A stretch of DNA of 64,000 nt from Cryptomeria japonica (Eukaryota > Streptophyta > Pinopsida > Cupressales > Cupressaceae): positions 17,742,285-17,806,284 of the forward strand of contig NC_081413.1 of the NCBI RefSeq assembly GCF_030272615.1, written 5' to 3'. This document shows positions 60,050 through 64,000 of this stretch, one piece after another (the first letter of the stretch is position 1; every line of letters starts with the position of its first letter). The notes below the pieces were generated by a model. The model saw only the letters and a list, made by a program, of their open reading frames with translations. It was not told where the DNA came from and made no database searches. The translations under genes were made by a program, and so were the position numbers.

Positions 60050-61054
60050 CTATATCTCAGTTGTTTGTAGATCTCCCAGATCATATGTGATTGCTGCATC
60101 ATTAGCTTCACTCAAGGCACTCATAATTGTCTCCATTTTAGGTGCAATAAGACACCTAAGTTCACTTACTTTGTTAATCATCTCGTCCCTCTCATGCATT
60201 AGATTCTTGAGTTTGTCAAGTATTGGAATCACTTGACTCTCCTAAGTACTCATTGATGCTACTGACAAAGGATCAAAAGACTGGTATCACTGCCAATTTG
60301 TCTTCATTGTCTTTGCTCTCCTTATCAAAATTGCCAACAAACTTAGATAATGACAAGCATGACTTGTATACATTTCCGACTTTAGTCAAAATTTCCTTAA
60401 TAATATTAATGCATGTAATCAACAAATTTTATCACTTACAATTACATTTTTCAGCATATCAAACCTTTTGATGTCAAACTCCTTTCAGACTAAGGCTTAT
60501 GTTGATTTTTCAAGTGTCTCATTAAGTTTGGTTCAACTGATCCCGAATTTCTCCTTGCACTCATTTGTAGCTTCAAGATCATATCTAAGAAGAAGGATAT
60601 GCTTTCCAAGATCTTCCTCATGTTGTCTAGATTTGTGCAGGTCAAGCTTCAGTTGGTCATTCTCACAATCAAGTTTGCAACATTCATCAAATTTGTCTTT
60701 TAATAGCTGAGCAAGATTCTCCTCATTCTTCTTCCTTTCCCCAATCTCCTTTGTCAATTTCATCACAATAGATTTCATCTCATTCTTTTGGACTTCATTA
60801 TCTCTAACAAGTTTCTCACATTCTTTTGTCTTCTCTTTCAAGGCTTGGTCATCAATGATTTGCCTTTCTTTCTCCTTGAGCTTATCAACAAGTTCCTTTC
60901 TCTTCTCTCCTAACTTGTTCAACTGACCTTTCAATGTCTGGATGAAGTTCTCAGCATCCTTAATATTCGCTTTCATCTACCAGACCTCAGCTTGGGATTG
61001 ATCAAGATCCTCAAGTGCCACAATAAGTTGATGTTGAAGACTACCAGAATCCAT
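60050..61054 (-). pseudogene. gag: Element F coiled-coil Gag-like protein
   Basis: The ATG at 61054 is followed by a TAG (60977-60979) after 25 codons. The frame is then open for 147 codons (60533-60976), all heptad-like and rich in Lys and Glu (DKLKEKERQIIDDQALKEKT, CENDQLKLDLHKSRQHEEDL). After a TGA at 60533 the sequence decays, with one last open piece at 60050-60232 (LKNLMHERDEMINKVSELRC). It resembles the coiled-coil half of the C and D Gags in style and position. No zinc knuckle is present, so RNA binding would need another protein. Confidence 0.75.
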
Positions 61055-61108
61055 TGATTCACCTTCCTAGATCCTCCTCAAGTTGTTAGGCTTCTTCCAA
61101 GGAACTAG

Positions 61109-61120
61109 GCTCTGATACCA
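61109..61120 (-). other. Element F primer-binding site
   Basis: Minus TGGTATCAGAGC, a perfect initiator-Met match, two bases from the right LTR. Confidence 0.94.
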
Positions 61121-61122
61121 AT

Positions 61123-62257
61123 TGTTGGAATCAAGGAACATTGAGAGGGGGGGGGGGGGGGGTGAATTAGTGTTCTAAAATTCGTAACTTTGTTAACTTG
61201 TTCTTTTAACCACTTGATGCAAATTAATAAAAGGAAAATGCAGAAACACAAAGCAATCAACAACAACACCATGACACCAAGATTTTTACGTGGAAAACCA
61301 GTTAAGGGAAAAACCACAGTTGGGATGAACCCACAATATAAAAATACTCTATAGAAGTATAGAAATATTACATAGGGGAATGCACATGCATTCAGGCATA
61401 CTGCGTAGAGCTCATTACTCCAAACAATAAGAGATACAATCCTGAGAAGACTCACTATCTTACAATATCTTTTACAAAATATAATTGGAATGTTTGAACT
61501 GAAAAATAACATCTACAAATGCCAAAATACAGTTCCAGTTAAGCACAAAATACTTTAGTCTCACACTGCCTTGTTCTTTTGATCCGCAATATTTTAGAGC
61601 ACAAATCCTTCACTTGCGCACGTGAAACTGTGCACAATCGATCATAAACACTTTCCACACATATATCGATATATAAAATGAACATATCCATCTGACTTAT
61701 ATATCCGGAACATGAAATTAGATCTTCTACATGTCGCTTCAAGAACACTTTATAAATAATGAAACGTGTATACCAAGTTGGCTCAATTTGAACTCCAATG
61801 CATATGCGGACCAAAAAGAATTTTCCACACGCTACCAAAATTGTCTAATGTTCAACATGCCATGATCACATAACTAAGTACCAAAATCAATCCACATAAT
61901 TCGCACAATGATTATTTACATAATACTGCTAAACTACTCTGTCAAATTGAAAAACCAACACACTGTATCATCTAACTCAACTCTGAGTCAACATCGGATG
62001 CCACAAACCTAGAATATGGTAGATCTAACATATCCATAATGCTTCCCTGAGATCTGCAATACAAGATATAAACCTGTATTGAAGTGTGGATCAATAAACC
62101 TGTTCTCTGTCAAATACTATGTTTTCCAGTCTATCAGACTTAACCAAAATTAATCACTCTTCCGATATGAACAAACTGAGCTATGCATATGGGTGCATTA
62201 GCATTAGTTGCCATCAATGACAACATTGGTTCATCTATGCAGTGTCTCTTGACAACA
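61123..62257 (-). repeat. Element F 5' LTR (right copy)
   Basis: The 1135-bp LTR has a 16-base G run at 61147-61162, the longest homopolymer seen, where the left copy has 9. R-U5 hairpin ACGTGG...CCACAG lies at 61289-61318. Confidence 0.92.
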
Positions 62258-62535
62258 AGGGGATGGACGAGTTGCTTGAGTGGGTGGAGCTGGGTAGAGG
62301 GTTCATTATGACTTTGGGGGATTGGGTGGTTGTGTCGGGCTACCCTCCACACGTTCATCCCTTCATTCTTTGGAGAGCCATGGAAGAAAGAAATGTGCGA
62401 AGGCATGAAGTGGTTAAAGGGTGGCGAGCGATGAGGGACTATGTCATAGATTGGGAGCTTGTCCTTGTCTCCGAGGTGCCATTTGAGTTGATGGACCTCA
62501 CCAAACTCAAATTCAAATTGGCAGATTACTGGTGA
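62258..62535 (+). pseudogene. GC-richer open frame after F, product unknown
   Basis: About 92 codons are open with composition unlike the AT-rich surroundings: GMDELLEWVELGRGF, LGDWVVVSGYPPHVHPF, ILWRAMEERNVRRHE and VSEVPFELMDLTKLKFKL. It ends at TGA near 62533. The frame runs into F's right flank, so the start was upstream of the insertion (before 58561), where a stop lies close by. I do not recognise it. It may be part of the RNase H-bearing unit or a captured host gene piece. Confidence 0.4.
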
Positions 62536-63104
62536 GATGAGTAACCCCAGGGAAGATGCAAGGGTTGTGCTTCATGAGGCAGAGGAGTGGTAGGAGGCCA
62601 TAGTTCCAAGAGGAACCAAAGGCAAGGCAAGGTGGAGCAGGTTGATGGTGGAAGAGGTGGGGAATTGGGATGATTGTTTGATTGATTTTCCTTATTTTTT
62701 ATATTGTCTGCTCTCGATACTATATTTTTTTTCTGAAAACATTGTAATTTTGGAATGGGGCATAATTTGACCTGTAGACTTCATGGGTGATATTGAATGC
62801 CCGGTTGGAGGCTTTAGGATTGGAAGGGTAGGAGTTGGATGTTATTTTTGATGAGATACTCTAACGGAAATGTATGTATGATCTTGCAAACTTTTATCTA
62901 ATAATAATAATAATACTAAATATTTACCGACCAAAAAAATAAAAAATAAAAAATAATTATAAAATAAAACAAGTGTCACGTAGTGGCGAGTACTTGCCTT
63001 TATAGTATTGTAATAAAAATATTTATTGTAATTCTTAATTTTTATAATTTTGAATTACTGTTCATTGTCAAAAATGTTAAAGGAGATTTGATTGGGGTAG
63101 TTTA
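62536..63104 (+). other. Tail of the interrupted unit, AT-rich
   Basis: This non-coding stretch has a (TAA)n run at about 62899-62914 and A-rich sequence to 62960, which could be the 3' tail of a LINE-like insertion. Nothing else is recognised. Confidence 0.35.
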
Positions 63105-63430
63105 GTAAAACTTTCTGATGGCACAAACAATGATGCCGAATAGGCAACTCTTTTTGGCAGACTTAGGTTGTGCAAGAGTAAGAACCTACCTTAATATGGA
63201 CATTGAGGAGGATTCTTTAAATGTGGTGAGAGCAGTGATGAAAATTTTTGTACCAAGTTGGAAATGACAAATGTGGATTGCTGGCATTTGTAATTTATTA
63301 AGAGATGTTGGAGAATATTTGATCATACACATTTATTGTTAAGATGATCACACACATTTATCGTTAAGCAAATAGAGAGGCGGATTTTTTCTCGAACCAT
63401 GCAATCGACCAAAGTGTATCAAAGGGATGA
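63105..63430 (+). pseudogene. RNase H-like domain, decayed (copy 2)
   Basis: Short motifs in order match the C-terminal two thirds of an RNase H domain: LSDGTNNDAE (catalytic Glu kept, stop next), IEEDSLNVVRAVMKIF (third acidic site), then NREADFFSNHAIDQSVSKG ending in TGA at 63428-63430. Stops and frame changes lie between them. It is a different subtype from copy 1 (SNHAID in place of LYKMA), so the two are not simple duplicates. Confidence 0.7.
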
Positions 63431-64000
63431 CAAGTAACCAGTGTTGGGATAAGGAAAGAGGATGCCTCCATTACATAGTTTTGAATTTGGGTAGGGTCCT
63501 ATTCGACAAGGAGCCAACACAATCAAGCAAGGACAATTTGAATCCTTTTCTATTCAAGCTTTGAGATCACTAACAAGTTAAATACATGCGAGAGATTGAC
63601 TTTGAGTGTGGATTGTGGAACTAGTATAATGACAAGCTCAAAGAGGAAACATGATTTCATCTCGCTCCTAGATTGCAAGTGTAGCTACAAGCAAAAGTCT
63701 ATCAATGATCAGTTAAATGAGGTTTTTTCTTTCATGGGCGGCATTGAAAAATATGTTATTAGAGACATTATTCGGGAGAAAAAACTGTTGAGGGTGCACA
63801 TTCACATGTTGAGATCCTGGAGAGGTATGTGTACAACATAGTTCAAACAACAGGGAACCAAAAATACATGGTGAATACCATCAAATAATTGGTGCATCCG
63901 TAGTTAAAAAACATGGCTCTAGATGTGGTGAAAGACATTTTGTTGGAACTTGATCAAGGCTTATTAGTGATGTCATCTATGTCAAATCTTGAAAGGAGAG
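63431..64000 (+). other. Window end, no gene supported
   Basis: An 81-codon open frame (63596-63841) has no motif I recognise. It could be part of a larger decayed unit continuing past the window. Confidence 0.3.

Larger units (their letters stand above)
58561..62257 (-). mobile_element. Element F: short gag-only LTR element
   Basis: The 3697-bp element has LTRs of 1121 and 1135 bp (TGTTGGAATC...CCAACA/GACAACA), a perfect PBS and a PPT. The internal region is only 1441 bp and codes one coiled-coil protein on minus. Flanks AAGGG and AGGGG give an imperfect TSD. LTR landmarks (hairpin, G/C run) place it with B, C, D and E. No knuckle, Pol or ORF2 is seen, so it depends on other elements for everything enzymatic. 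Confidence 0.88.

Noticed and set aside
11975-61120. tRNA genes at the TGGTATCAGAGC sites
   Set aside because: Only 12 bases match a tRNA 3' end, and each lies two bases from an LTR; these are primer-binding sites.
1-64000. CRISPR array, bacterial operons or phage
   Set aside because: No regularly spaced repeats; all recognisable genes are plant-type LTR retrotransposon or RNase H remnants.

Overview
This window looks like nuclear DNA of a seed plant, and large-genome gymnosperm DNA is my best guess (low confidence, from texture alone). It is AT-rich, has no convincing host gene, tRNA or rRNA, and is built almost entirely of nested, decayed LTR retrotransposons. Six units can be bounded to the base from LTR ends, target-site duplications (TSD), initiator-Met tRNA primer-binding sites (PBS) and polypurine tracts (PPT).

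Layout. 540-870: 3' end of an LTR remnant (+). 1175-2345: decayed Ty3/gypsy gag (+). 4339-13319: possible very long solo LTR (TGTAATACCCC...GGGGCATTACA), split by element A. A (7465-12341, minus; TSD GTTTG) is a complete Tnt1-like Ty1/copia element whose single gag-pol frame is broken by six stops. B (14065-29087, minus; TSD ATACC) is a copia element whose 5' LTR was split by element C (20625-28458, plus; TSD ATATT/ATATC). E is a tandem LTR-type copia composite, E1 internal (32992-36847, left end lost), shared LTR, E2 internal (46140-50723), right LTR (50724-52066), all minus; its shared LTR was split by element D (37420-45363, plus; TSD TCATC). F (58561-62257, minus) is a short gag-only element inserted in RNase H-bearing, LINE-like or domesticated remnants at 57505-63430.

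The most interesting content is C and D, with F as a reduced relative. They have full LTRs, PBS and PPT but no protease, integrase, reverse transcriptase or RNase H. Each encodes a coiled-coil Gag with four (C) or five (D) zinc knuckles, then, after a non-coding gap, a second frame of about 1120 codons (ORF2). The two ORF2s are collinear homologues but strongly diverged, share an N-terminal domain I cannot assign, and end at almost the same length. This suggests an old, conserved non-autonomous family that borrows Pol from copia elements such as B or E, with which it shares PBS type, PPT type and an R-U5 hairpin. The hairpin stem sequence changes between families in a partly compensated way.

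Decay is patterned: of 25 in-frame stops placed in A, C and D, 18 are TAG, as expected if methylated CAG sites deaminated. Long stretches at 2346-4338, 4339-7464, 12342-14059, 29093-32770 and 52284-57008 hold no gene I can support.
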